Below, one piece after another: positions 27,601-39,722 of a DNA stretch of 64,000 nucleotides; the first letter of the stretch is position 1; each line of letters begins with the position of its first letter. Both the position numbers and the translations under genes were made by a program. Below the pieces are notes generated by a model, which saw only the letters and a program-made list of their open reading frames with translations, had not been told where the DNA came from and ran no database searches. The stretch comes from Chionoecetes opilio (Eukaryota; Arthropoda; Malacostraca; Decapoda; Majidae): contig JACEEZ010007105.1 in assembly GCA_016584305.1 (NCBI GenBank), forward strand, positions 1 to 64,000, given 5' to 3'.

Positions 27601-30600
27601 TTTTAACTATTTATGAAATCCATTTTTTCCCCTTAAATATTAAAAATTAAAAAAGTTTTTTAAAAGAAAAATTTTCCCTTTACTAAAAATACTTTTTAAA
27701 AATTTTTAAAAAAATTTAAAATTTTTTAAAAACTTTTTTACCCCTAAAATTTAAAAATTTTGAAAAAATAAAGATTTTATTCTTTTTAAAAAAAAAATTT
27801 TTTTCAAAATTTTTAAAAATTTTTTGCAAATTAAAAAATATTTTAAAAAATTTAAAAAAAAGTATTTTACATCTTCTATAACACTAAAATTTGTTTTTGT
27901 GTTTTAAATTTGAAAAATTTTTTCTTTATCTGTAATTGGTTTTTCCTCAAATTTTAAAAATAAAAAAATTTTTTTTTAGAATATTTAAAAAAAAATATTT
28001 TCTTAAATTTTAAGTAAAAATGAATTTTTTTAAAAAAATTTATATTCAATTTGTAAAAAATATTTTCAGAAATAGTAATATATTAAAACAACTTTTTTTT
28101 TTAAATATTTTGGGGAAAAACTTTTTAATTAAAATACCACATTTCAAAAAACTTAAAAAAACTTAAATATTTTTATTCCAATAAAAATATTCCCTTTTAT
28201 TTTTAGTTTTTAATGTAATTAAATTTTTAGGGGTCCAAATTTTTTAAAAACAAATTGAAAAAATTAAAAATTTTTTTTTGGGGGTAAGAATTTTTTTAAA
28301 AAACGGTAATATTTAAAAACCAAATTTTTAAGGGAAAATTGGTAATTATTTTTATATCAATAAATTTTACAAATTTGAAAAGAAAACTTAAGTTAAATTA
28401 AAAAAAGTTTTTCCAATAAAAAACCTTTTTAAAATCCAAAATTTAAAAAACTTAAAATAAATTTTTAATGGTAAATTTTTTTAAAAAAAAGGTTTTTTTT
28501 AATTTTGTATAATTAAAACCATTTTTTGCTAAAAAAATTTTTTTCAAAAAATTTTTTGAGGTGAAAAGCTTTTTTAAATTTAAAAAAACCAAATAACCCC
28601 TTAAATTTAAAATTTCCCATTATTGGGGTTATTTTGAAAAAATTTTTTTTTAAAAAATTTTATTTTTGTTTTTTTTTTTAAATTTTTTTCTTTAAGAAAA
28701 ATGGGGTTTTTAATTTTAAAAAATTTATTTTTATAATGGTTTTTTAAAAATTAAAAAAATTTTTTTTCCATATTTTTTTTAAATTGAAGTTTGGTTTTTT
28801 TTTAAAAAAAAAATTTTTTTTTAAAAAGGGAAAAAAAATTTGTTTTTTTTTTTTCCCAATAAAAAGAAAAAACCCCCTTAAAATGTTTTTTTCATTTTTT
28901 TGTGATCGTGTATTATTTTTTTCTAAAAATTGGTATAATCCTTTTTTTTAAAAAATTTTCAAAATTTAAGAAATTTCCATTAATTAAAAAAAATAAAGAG
29001 AATTTATTTTATTTAAAAAATAAGGTTTTTTTTCAAGGGTTTTTTTTAAAAAAGGTTTTTCCTTTTGTTAATTTTTTAAAATTATGATTAATTACAAAAA
29101 ATTTTTTAAAATTAATATTTTTTAAAACATAAAATTTTATTTTTAAATTAATTTTTTTAAAAAAAATTTTTTTTTAATGTTTAAAAAATTTTTTAATTTA
29201 AAACTTTTTTGAAAATTTTTGAACCAAAAAATAAATTACTTTTGACTTAAAACAATAAATAAAAATAAAAAGTTTTTGGGGGGAAAATATAACAAATTTC
29301 AACGTTTTTTCAAGTTTTTTTTGAAAAATGTCTTTTTAATTTTTTAAAATTATACTTTAATTTTAATTTAAAAATATATTTTTATAAAAAAAATTATTTT
29401 TCAATTTTATTAAAAATTTCCGGGTTTTGTTTTTTTTTAAAAAAAAAATTTTTTTTCCCCCTTTTTTAAAAAAAATTTTAAAATTTATTAATTTTTAAAA
29501 AAATTGTTTTTAAAATATTTAATTTATTAGAAAAATTTTTATTTTTTTAAAAGTATTTAAGGGTTTTTCAATTTTTTGTTTTTTTAGGTTATTTATTTTT
29601 ATTTTTCAAAAATTGTTTTTTAAATTATATAGGGGTTTTCCCCTTTTTAAAATTTAAAAAGGCAATTTTTTTAGAAATTTATAAAGATTTTTTGTTTTAA
29701 AATGGAATATTTTTTTATTCGGTAAAATTGGGTTTTTAAATTTGGTAAACTTTTTTAAAAAAATTTTATTAGTTTAAAAAAAAAAATGTTTTTTTTTGAA
29801 ATTTAGATTAATTTTTCTTTTTAAAAAATTTTTTAAGTTATTTTAAATGTTTTTTTTAAAATAAAAAAATTTTTTTTGAATTTTTTTAAAAACTTTTCAA
29901 AAACATTTTTTGTTTTTTTTTTCAAAAAAATTTATTTTTAAAAAGTTTTTTAAAGTTTTTTGGGGTTACTTTATAAATAAAAAGGTTTTTTAATTTTTTA
30001 AATGTATTTTTTTTTTAGGTAAAATTTTTTTTAAAATTATTACCTTTTAAAAAAAAAACTTTTAATTAAATTTTTAAAATTTTTATAAAAAAAAAATTTT
30101 TTAATTAAAAAAATTTTTAATTAAAAAAAGATTTTTTAGTTTAAATTTTTAAAATTGAAATTCAGTTTTTTATGAAAATTTTAAATTTTTAATTTTTTGG
30201 TAAAAATTTGTATTTTAAAATTAGTTAAAATGGATTTAACCTTTTTTAAGGATTTTTAATTTTTTTTATAGTTTTTTTAATTGATTTTAAAATCATTTAA
30301 AATTTTTTAAAAATTTTAATTTTCCCCTAAAATTGTTTTTTTTAAATTTTTTTCAGTTTTTAGATTATTTTTTAAAAATTGAAAAACACCTTTTTTTAAA
30401 ATTTTTGATTAAAAGATTAAATTTCTTAAAATGAAAATTTTATTTTGTATATAAGGTTTAATTTTATTGCAAAACCCTTTTTTTTCTTTTTTTTTTTTTT
30501 TAAAAAAAAATTTTGGGTTTTTAAAATTTTTTTCAAATTTTACTTTTTTATAAATTTTTTAAAAAAAAAATTTTTTTCAAAATAAAATTTGGGTTATTTT

Positions 30601-30660
30601 TAAATAAATAACAGGTTTTTGCAAATTGGGGTTTTTAATTTTTTTTTTTTTTGCACCCAA
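24601..30660. repeat. Homopolymer noise with traces of satellite
   Basis: Runs of A, T, CCC and GGG dominate. Forward traces: 24,640-24,900 (Af/Bg pattern) and 28,030-28,320 (attcaatttgtaaaa, agtttttaatgtaatt). Reverse traces: 29,295-29,400, a T-like caacgttttttcaagttttt. The orientation therefore seems to change near 28.6 kb. Frames at 26,522-26,704 and 28,902-29,087 encode only Lys/Phe/Asn-rich strings made by the homopolymers. No gene can be supported in these 6 kb. Confidence 0.4.
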
Positions 30661-32095
30661 AAGTATTTTAAAATTTTACTATATTAAATTATACTTTTAA
30701 AAATTATTGATAACTTTTGAAGAACACTTACCCATAAATATAATATTCATTAGAAAATACTTATGTTAATATAATAATAAAAATAAAATTAATTGGTATA
30801 ATTATATAACGTATTCAAGTTTTCAAGTTTTTAAAACGTATATGTTATATCAAATAAATAACCTTTTACTTTATATTTTAAATTTTTAGTTAAACTTTTA
30901 ATTTTCTATATTGGGATTTTAATTTTTTTAAAAAAAATTATTTACTTCAATTTTGTAAAAAAATATATTCCCCATAATAGCTAAATATTAAAAAAAAAAT
31001 TTTTTTGTAAAATTAGAAATTTATTAAACAAATTTTTAATTTTTAAACATAAAGCTTAAAATCAAAATTTACTTATTACAGTAAAATTATTTTATATAAA
31101 ATTTGGGTTATATTGTTTTGTATAATTTATTTAAATATTTAATTTAAATAAAAACTTTTTAGATTTAATTTATTTTAAGGTAAAAAAATTTTTTTCATAT
31201 TTACATTTTACAAAATCTTGAATATTAAATTAAAAAATTATTTTATAATTTTTACTAATTTTATGTTTAAAAATTTTAGGTAAATTTTTTAAGGAAAAAT
31301 TCAATTTGAATAGATTTTTCTTTTAATTAAATCACTTTTAAATATTTTAATATAAGAATTAAATAATTCAAAAAAAATTATAAAGATTGAAACTTTGTTT
31401 TAATGTATATTAAGGTTTTTCAATTTTGTAAAATGTAAATATTTAAAAAAAAAATTTTTACATTAATTTTAAAAAACAAAAAAGAAATTTTAGATTTAGA
31501 TTATGTGATATATACTGTTTATAAATTAAGAAAATTTTTTGAAAATTATATAAGTGTTATAATAGCAAATAAATAAAGAAATGGTTTTTTTATAAAGGTA
31601 ATTGCAAGGTTTTTCATTTTTTGAAAATTAGGTATTTAAATTCAAGTAGTTTTATTTATAGGGTTAAACATAATATTGTTTTAATGATGCTATTTTGGTG
31701 ATAAATAGTTTTTCCTAATATTGAAATAAAATTTTTTTAAATATTGCAAAAAGTAGCTTACATATAATTCTATAATAAGTTAATATTTTAAAATTAACTC
31801 AATAAGTAGAACATAAGAAAATTTGGTATAGTAATATTGAAAAACAATTTTAGTTAGCAAAAATGATAAGGTTATTTTTTATACAATTAAGTAATTTCAT
31901 ATTCTTAAGAAGATAAATACGTTTTCAATATAATATATAAATATTTTTTTTTAATTGTAAGTATATTCTTTTAGTGCAATTTTTTAAAAAAGTTTATAAT
32001 TTGAGAAACAGCTTATTTTAAACGATAATAGCTAAAATATTAGAACCATTTAGATAAAGCATTTTTAAATTATAAAAGAACATAAAACATTAAAT
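30661..32095. repeat. Eroded satellite with orientation change + to -
   Basis: Forward monomer words are present at about 30,835-31,000 (tatatcaaataaataacc, then tatattccccataatagcta). From about 31,480 they are reverse (gattatgtgatatatactg; ggtttttcatttttt; gtgataaatagtttttcc). The stretch 31,820-32,095 reads forward again and ends with ataaaagaacataaaacatt, so it is the block I that belongs to the reverse HOR downstream. Confidence 0.5.
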
Positions 32096-34299
32096 TCAAA
32101 ATTGTTAAATTACCCTTTTGATAGAAAATTGAAATGATTAAAAGGTTTTTTTAAAATTATTTTAAATACTGAAGTTATAATAGAGTTTGAGACTCCTATT
32201 GTATACAATGGTATATTACACTTGTTTTTCATAGTTTCTTTTAATTGCAGTGTTTATATCATTAATAGAAGAATTTACCTTATGATAATGCTTTATACTC
32301 TCAAAATGTGTCTTTTCAAATGATTTTAGCTGGTATCGGTGATATATAGCTGTTTGTCTACAAATTGAATGTATTACAACCTTTTTTTTGTAAATAAATT
32401 TGCACCTATAGAAGTTTTCTTACAATTAACCATTTATAAATACTTAAGAGTAATAGGATTTATTATTGTGATATAAGGTATATTGCACAGCGTTTTTTCA
32501 TAGTTTCTTGTAATTGTAGGTTTTTGTATAATACAAGTAATTTTACTTATCATATTGCTATAACCCATAAAATGTGTTGTTTTCAATGATATTAGCTAGT
32601 TATCGGTGATATATAGCTGTTTACCTACAAATTGAAGTATACAATCCTCTTTTTAGAACAATTAGCACCTATAAGTAGCTTACATTACATTAACTAATAA
32701 ATAGAAGAGTAATAGGTTATTTATTGTGATATAACGGTATATTGCAAGCGTTTTTCATAGTTTCTTGCAAACTGTAGCGTTATTGTATATATACAAGTAA
32801 TTTTACTTATCATATTGCTATAAACCCATAAAATGTAGTGTTTTCAATGATATTAGCTAGTTATCGGTGATATATAGCTGTTTTCCTACAAATTGAAGTA
32901 TACAATCCTCTTTTAGAACAATTAGCACCTATAAGTAGCTTACATATATATTAAGATAATATAGCTTAATAGCTTAATATACATTAAGCTAATAATAGAA
33001 GAGTATAGGTTATTTATTGTGATATAACGGTATATTGCAAGCGTTTTTCATAGTTTCTTGCAACTGTAGCTTATTGTATAATATACAAGTAGTTTTACTT
33101 ATCATATTGCTATAAACACATAAATGTAGTGTTTTCAATGATTTTAGCTAGTTATCAGTGAAGAGTTGTTTTTTTTCTACAATTGAAGTATATTTCTTTA
33201 TATCTGTAGCTAAATAGCCTTTGATATTTGCTACAACTATATTTTACAAATTAATAGCTAAAAATATGTATTTTGCATGAAATTTAGATATCCAATTTTA
33301 ATCTTAAAAACGATGTTTTTCAAGTATTTTAATGTATTTTTGAAAGGCTAAAAAAGTCGAAATTTGACATTATTAAGCACTTTTACACAACTATATTTTT
33401 CAATATTATGAGGTTAAAATATGTATTTTTCATGAAATTTAGGTATCAATATTAATCTTAATAACAACGTTTTTTCAAGTATTTAATGTATTTTTTAAGG
33501 GCTAAAAAATGTCCGAATTTGACATTATTCAGCACTTTTACAAAATTATACTTTACAATATTATGAACTTAAAATATGTATTTTTCATAAAAATTATGTA
33601 TCAATTTTAATCTTAGAAACAACGTTTTTTCAAGTGTTTTAATGTATTTTTGAGGGCTAAAAATGTCGAAAATTGACATTATTCAGCCCTTTTTTGATAG
33701 AGAAATTAAAATGTGGTATTATATTTTTTCGTAAGAAATTGCTTTTTTAAAACTACTGTAAGTTTAAATAATAGGATTTTTGAGACTTATATTGTGATAA
33801 AATTGTATATTACCCCGTGTTTTTCATAGTTTGTTGTTAATTGTAGTGTAATATCATTAATAGAAGGAATTTACTTTATAATAATGCTTTATACCCTCAA
33901 ATGTGTTCTTTTAATGATTTTAGCTATTATCGGTGATATATAGCTTTTCCTACAAATTGAAGTAGACAATCCTTTTTAGAATAATTTGCACTATAAGTAG
34001 CTTACATTACATAGCTAATAAATAATAAAGTAATGGGTTATTTTGTGATATAACGGTATATTGCAAGCGTTTTTCATAGTTCGTGTTAAACTGTAGCGTT
34101 ATTGTATATAACAAGTAGTTTTACTTATCATATTGCTATAAACAATAAAATGTATTGTTTTCAATGATATTAGCTATTTATCGTGATTATATACTGTTTT
34201 CCTGCAAAATGAAGTATAAAATCCTCTTTTTAGAATAATTGCACCTATAGTAGTTTTACTTTACATTAACTGATAAATAGAAGATTAAGAGGTTATTTT
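32096..34299 (-). repeat. HOR copy, reverse, clean
   Basis: On the plus strand, in order: Bg 32,096-32,370, Af to 32,639, A to 32,900, A+ to 33,190 (extra AT segment about 32,944-32,994), T x3 33,214-33,689, Bb to 33,964, A to 34,216, leader to 34,299. This is the mirror image of the forward copies, element for element. Some homopolymer errors are scattered through it, but landmarks are intact. Non-coding. Confidence 0.88.
33214..33689 (-). repeat. T repeat array, three copies, reverse
   Basis: Copy heads (reverse strand) lie at about 33,380, 33,535 and 33,689, spacing 155-157. The head copy ends in ttgacattattcagccc. Arms tgtcgaaaattgaca show the small hairpin. Confidence 0.88.
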
Positions 34300-34679
34300 T
34301 GTATACATAAATTTGTAGAAACAGCTATATATCACCGATAACTAGCAAATATCATTGAAAAACATTACATTTTATGGGTTTATAGCAATTGATAAGTAAT
34401 TTACTTGTAATATATACAATAACGCTACAGTTTACAAGAAACTATGAAAACGCTTGCAATATACCGTTATATCACAATAAATAACCTATTACTCTTATAT
34501 TTATTTGGTTTAAATGTAATGTAAGCTTCTTATAGGTGCAATTTATTTAAAAAAAGGATTGTATACTTCAATTGTAGAAAACAGCTATATATCACCGATA
34601 ACTAGCTAAAATCATTGAAAGATCACATTTTGAGGTATAAAGCATTATCAGCAATTATAAAAGAAACATAAAGCATTAA
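34300..34679 (+). repeat. Inverted block I (forward inside reverse HORs)
   Basis: Between reverse leader (gaagattaagaggtta) and reverse T start, the sequence reads forward A, Af and Bg: tatatatcaccgataacta, aaacgcttgcaatatacc, tatttggttt-aaatgtaatg, then aaagcattatcagcaattat. The last part matches Bg with roughly 36 bases removed after gcattatca, joining directly to gcaattataaaagaaac. Confidence 0.85.
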
Positions 34680-36360
34680 AATGTCGAAAATTGACATTAT
34701 TCAGCCCTATTTTTGATAGAGAAATCAAAGTTGGTATTATAGTTTTTTGTTAGAAATTGCTATTTATAAATACTGTAAGCTTATAATAGGAGTTTGAGAC
34801 TCTATATTGTGATACAATGGTATATTACACTTGTTTTCATAGTTTCTTTTTAATTGCAGTGTTATATCATTAATAGAAGGAATTACTTATGATAATGCTT
34901 TATACCCTCAAAATGTGTTCTTTTCAATGATTTTACTTGGTATCGGTGATATATAGCTGTTTTCTACAAATTGAAGTATACAATCCTTTTTTTTAAATAA
35001 TTTGCACCTATAAGAGCTTACATTACATTAACCAAATTAAATATAAGAGTAATAGGTTATTTATTGTGATAGTAACGTTTATATTGCAAAGCGTTTCATA
35101 GTTTCTTGTAAACTGTACGTTATTGTATATATACAAGTAATTTATTTTATCTATTGCTATAAACCCATAAAATGTAGTGTTTTCAATGATATTAGCTAGT
35201 TATCGGTGATATATAGACTGTTTACCTTACAATTGAAGTATACAATCCTCTTTTTTAGAACAATTAGCACCTATAAGTACTTACATTACATTACCCTAAT
35301 AATAGAAGAGTAATAGGTTATTTATTGTGATATAACGGTATATTGCAAGCGTTTTTCATGGGTTTCTTGCAAACTGTAGCGTTATTTATATATACAGTAA
35401 TTTTACTTATCATATGCTATAAACCCATAAAATGTAGTGTTTCAATGAATTACTAGTTATCGGTGATATATAGCTGTTTTCCTACAAATTGAAGTATACA
35501 ATCCTCTTTTAGAACAATTAGAAACCTAATAAGTAGCTTAACATATATATTAAGATAATATAGCTTAATAGCTTAATATACATTAAGGTAATAAATAAAA
35601 GAGTATAGGTTATTTATTGTGATATAAACGGTATATTGCAAGCGTTTTTCATAGTTTCTTGCAAACTGTAGCGTTATTGTATATATATACAAGTAGTTTT
35701 ACTATATACTTGCTATAAACAATAAAATGTAGTGTTTTCAATGATTTGTAGTTATCAGTGAAGAGTTGTTTTTTTCTACAAATTGAAGTTATTTCCCCTT
35801 TATATCTGTAGCTAAATAGCCTTTGATATTTGCTACAAACTATATTTTCAAATTTTAATAGCTAAAAAATATGTATTTGCATGAAATGTTAGATATCAAT
35901 TTTAATCTTAAAAACAATATTTTTTCAAGTATTTTAATGTATTTTTGAAAGCTAAAAAAGTCGAAATTTGACATTATTAAGCATTTACACAACTATATTT
36001 TTCAATATTTATGAGGTTAAAATATGTATTTTTCATGAAATTTAGGTATCAATATTAATCTTAATAACAACGTTTTTTAAAGTATTTTAATGTATTTTTA
36101 AGGGCTAAAAATGTCGAATTTGACATTATTCAGCATTTTACAAAATATACTTTACAATATTATAACTTAAAATATGTTTTTTTCCCTTTAAAAATTTATG
36201 TTTTCAATTTAAATCTTAGAAACAACGTTTTTTCAAGTGTTTTAATGTATTTTTGAGGGCTAAAAAATGTCGAAATTAATTATTCACCTTTTTTGATAGA
36301 GAAATAAATGTGTATTTATTTTGTTGTAAGAAAATTGCTATTTTAAACAACTAACCTTAT
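34680..36360 (-). repeat. HOR copy, reverse, truncated by noise
   Basis: Truncated T start, Bg 34,708-34,978, Af to 35,240, A to 35,496, A+ to 35,790, T x3 35,805-36,290, then only the first ~70 bases of Bb before the sequence degrades. Confidence 0.8.
35805..36290 (-). repeat. T repeat array, three copies, reverse
   Basis: Heads near 35,980, 36,135 and 36,285. The aaaagtcgaaatttgacatt and taaaaatgtcgaatttgaca landmarks are in the expected order. A small tttttttcccttta patch near 36,179 is noise. Confidence 0.8.
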
Positions 36361-37560
36361 ATAAAGTAAATTGAAAATTTAAACATTTTATGTTTTTTAA
36401 AATGTAAGTAAAATATTTAAAAAAATAACCCAATTTCAAAATTGCCTTAAATTTTTTAAACTAATACCCTCTTTTTAATTTTTTTAAAAAATTTAAATTA
36501 CTTTTAAGTAATTACTTAAAAATAAAAAAAATTTTAAAAGGTTGTTTTTTGTGAAAAAGTATATTCACCGTTTTAAAATTCTTAAAAAAAATTTTTATGG
36601 GTTTTATACAATTGATAAAAAAATTTATTGTTTTTATAATAAAGAATTTAGAAAAAAAACGCTAAATATAGTTAATCCTAAAAATTCCTTTTTTATTTAA
36701 TTAAAATGAAGATTAAGGGAAAATTTTTTTAAAAAAAAGGGGGGACCAATTTGGGTAAAAGCAAATTTATCGGGAAAAAATTTTTAAAAAATTAAATTTT
36801 TTTAAATTAAAAAAAAAAAATAAAAAAAGGGAAAAAATTTTAAAAAAAAACCCTTTTACAAAAATTTTTAAAAACTTTTTTTTAAAAAAAATTTTATATT
36901 CAAAAAAATATTTTCAATATTATTTTTTTAAAAAACCCTTTTGGGGAAAAATTTTTGTTTTTAAAAAAAAAAATTTAAAAAATTTTTTAAAAAAACCCTT
37001 TTTTTAAAAAGGAAAAAAATTTAAAATTAGAAAATTTAAAAAAAAAAGGGGTTTCAATTTTAAATTTTTTTTTTAAATTTTTTTAAAACTTTATCCCCAA
37101 AAAATTTTTTTCAATATTTTACAAAAGGGTGTTTTTTTTTTTACTTTGGTAAATTTTTTTAAAATTTAATTTTTTTTTAAAAAATTTCATAAAAAAAAAA
37201 ATTTTAAAAAAAAAATTTTTTGGGTTTTAAAGGTATAAATTTTTTTTTTTAAAAATTTTTTTATTTAAAGTAAATTTTTAAAGAAAAAAATTTTTTAAAA
37301 AAAAATTTTTCTTTTAAATTTAAAAATTTTTTTAAATTTTTTAAAAATTTAAAAAAAAAGTTTTAAAATTTTTTTTTAAAAAAAAAAATTTTTTTGATTA
37401 AAATTAAATTTTTCAATTTTAAATTGGGGAATTTAAAAAGATTTTATTTTTTTAAATAAGAAATTTTTTAAATTTAAATTTTTTTTAAAATTTTTAAAAT
37501 AAATATTTTTTTTTAAAATTTTATTAAAATTTTAAAATTATTTTTTAAAAATTAGGATTG
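36361..37560 (-). repeat. Noise segment replacing the middle of a reverse HOR
   Basis: Almost only A/T homopolymers with CCC and GGG clusters. Left flank stops early in Bb and right flank restarts inside an A. The missing elements (rest of Bb, A, leader, I, Bg, Af) should total about 1.45 kb and this segment is 1.2 kb, so it stands in for them. Faint forward words near 36,550-36,660 fit block I. The right edge at 37,560 is abrupt. Confidence 0.5.
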
Positions 37561-38221
37561 GGGAATTGCTATAAACCCATAAAATGTAGTGTTTTCAATG
37601 ATATTAGCTAGTTATCGGTGATATATAGCTGTTTACCTACAAATTGAAGTATACAATCCTCTTTTTAGAACAATTAGCACCTATAAGTAGCTTACATTAC
37701 ATTAAGCTAATAATAGAAGAGTAATAGGTTATTTATTGTGATATAACGGTATATTGCAAGCGTTTTCATAGTTTCTTGCAAACTGTAGCGTTATTGTATA
37801 TATACAAGTAATTTTACTTATCATATTGCTATAAACCCATAAAATGTAGTGTTTTCAATGATATTAGCTAGTTATCGGTGATATATAGCTGTTTTCCTAC
37901 AAATTGAAGTATACAATCCTCTTTTTAGAACAATTAGCACCTATAAGTAGCTTACATATATATTAAGATAATATAGCTTAATAGCTTAATATACATTAAG
38001 CTAATAAATAAAAGAGTACTAGGTTATTTATTGTGATATAACGGTATATTGCAAGCGTTTTTCATAGTTTCTTGCAAACTGTAGCGTTATTGTATATATA
38101 TACAAGTAGTTTTACTTATCATATTGCTATAAACACATAAAATGTAGTGTTTTCAATGATTTTAGCTAGTTATCAGTGAAGAGTTGTTTTTTTCTACAAA
38201 TTGAAGTATATTTCTTTATAT

Positions 38222-38712
38222 CTGTAGCTAAATAGCCTTTGATATTTGCTACAACTATATTTTACAAAATTAATAGCTAAAAATATGTATTTTGCATGAA
38301 ATTTAGATATCAATTTTAATCTTAAAAACAATATTTTTTCAAGTATTTTAATGTATTTTTGAAAGGCTAAAAAAGTCGAAATTTGACATTATTAAGCACT
38401 TTTACACAACTATATTTTTCAATATTATGAGGTTAAAATATGTATTTTTCATGAAATTTAGGTATCAATATTAATCTTAATAACAACGTTTTTTCAAGTA
38501 TTTTAATGTATTTTTTAAGGGCTAAAAAATGTCCGAATTTGACATTATTCAGCACTTTTACAAAATTATACTTTACAATATTATGAACTTAAAATATGTA
38601 TTTTTCATAAAAATTATGTATCAATTTTAATCTTAGAAACAACGTTTTTTCAAGTGTTTTAATGTATTTTTGAGGGGCTAAAAAATGTCGAAAATTGACA
38701 TTATTCAGCCCT
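38222..38712 (-). repeat. T repeat array, reference copy, reverse
   Basis: Three heads at about 38,399, 38,555 and 38,711. All three copies share a body with aaaatacattaaaa, gaaaaa, and a ttcatg/aaaatacat segment (written in T's own forward sense). They differ in the head and in a central word (cgttgtttc, cgttgttatt, tattgttttt). No open frame crosses the array. Confidence 0.92.
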
Positions 38713-39336
38713 TTTTTTGATAGAGAAATTAAAATGTGGTATTATAGTTTTTTCGTAAGAAATTGCTATTTTAAACTACTGTAAGCTTATAATAGGAGTT
38801 TGAGACTCTATATTGTGATAAAATTGTATATTACACGTGTTTTTCATAGTTTGTTGTTAATTGTAGTGTAATATCATTAATAGAAGGAATTTACTTTATA
38901 ATAATGCTTTATACCCTCAAAATGTGTTCTTTTTAATGATTTTAGCTAGTTATCGGTGATATATAGCTGTTTTCCTACAAATTGAAGTAGACAATCCTTT
39001 TTTTAGAATAATTTGCACCTATAAGTAGCTTACATTACATTAAGCTAATAAATAATAGAGTAATGGGTTATTTTTGTGATATAACGGTATATTGCAAGCG
39101 TTTTTCATAGTTTCGTGTAAACTGTAGCGTTATTGTATATATACAAGTAGTTTTACTTATCATATTGCTATAAACACATAAAATGTATTGTTTTCAATGA
39201 TATTAGCTAGTTATCGGTGATATATAGCTGTTTTCCTGCAAATTGAAGTATAAAATCCTCTTTTTAGAATAAGTTGCACCTATAAGTAGCTTACATTACA
39301 TTAAGCTGATAAATAGAAGATTAAGAGGTTATTTAT

Positions 39337-39722
39337 TGTATACTTCAATTTGTAGGAAAACAGCTATATATCACCGATAACTAGCTAATATCATTGAAAA
39401 CACTACATTTTATGGGTTTATAGCAATATGATAAGTAAAATTACTTGTATATATACAATAACGCTACAGTTTACAAGAAACTATGAAAAACGCTTGCAAT
39501 ATACCGTTATATCACAATAAATAACCTATTACTCTTATATTTATTTGGTTAATGTAATGTAAGCTTCTTATAGGTGCAATTTATTTAAAAAAAAAGGATT
39601 GTATACTTCAATTTGTAGAAAACAGCTATATATCACCGATAACTAGCTAAAATCATTGAAAAGAACACATTTTGAGGGTATAAAGCATTATCAGCAATTA
39701 TAAAAGAAACATAAAGCATTAA
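39337..39722 (+). repeat. Inverted block I, reference copy
   Basis: Runs from gtatacttcaatttgtagg through a full A/Af monomer to aaagcattatcagcaatta and ends at aaacataaagcatt. Its partner arm is the reverse-strand Bg/Af sequence from about 39,945 onwards. The word aaagcatt occurs at both ends of the inserted filler, a direct repeat of the kind left by template switching. Confidence 0.9.

Noticed and set aside
28902..29087. 61-codon open frame
   Set aside because: Same homopolymer origin; no initiation context or homologous copy.
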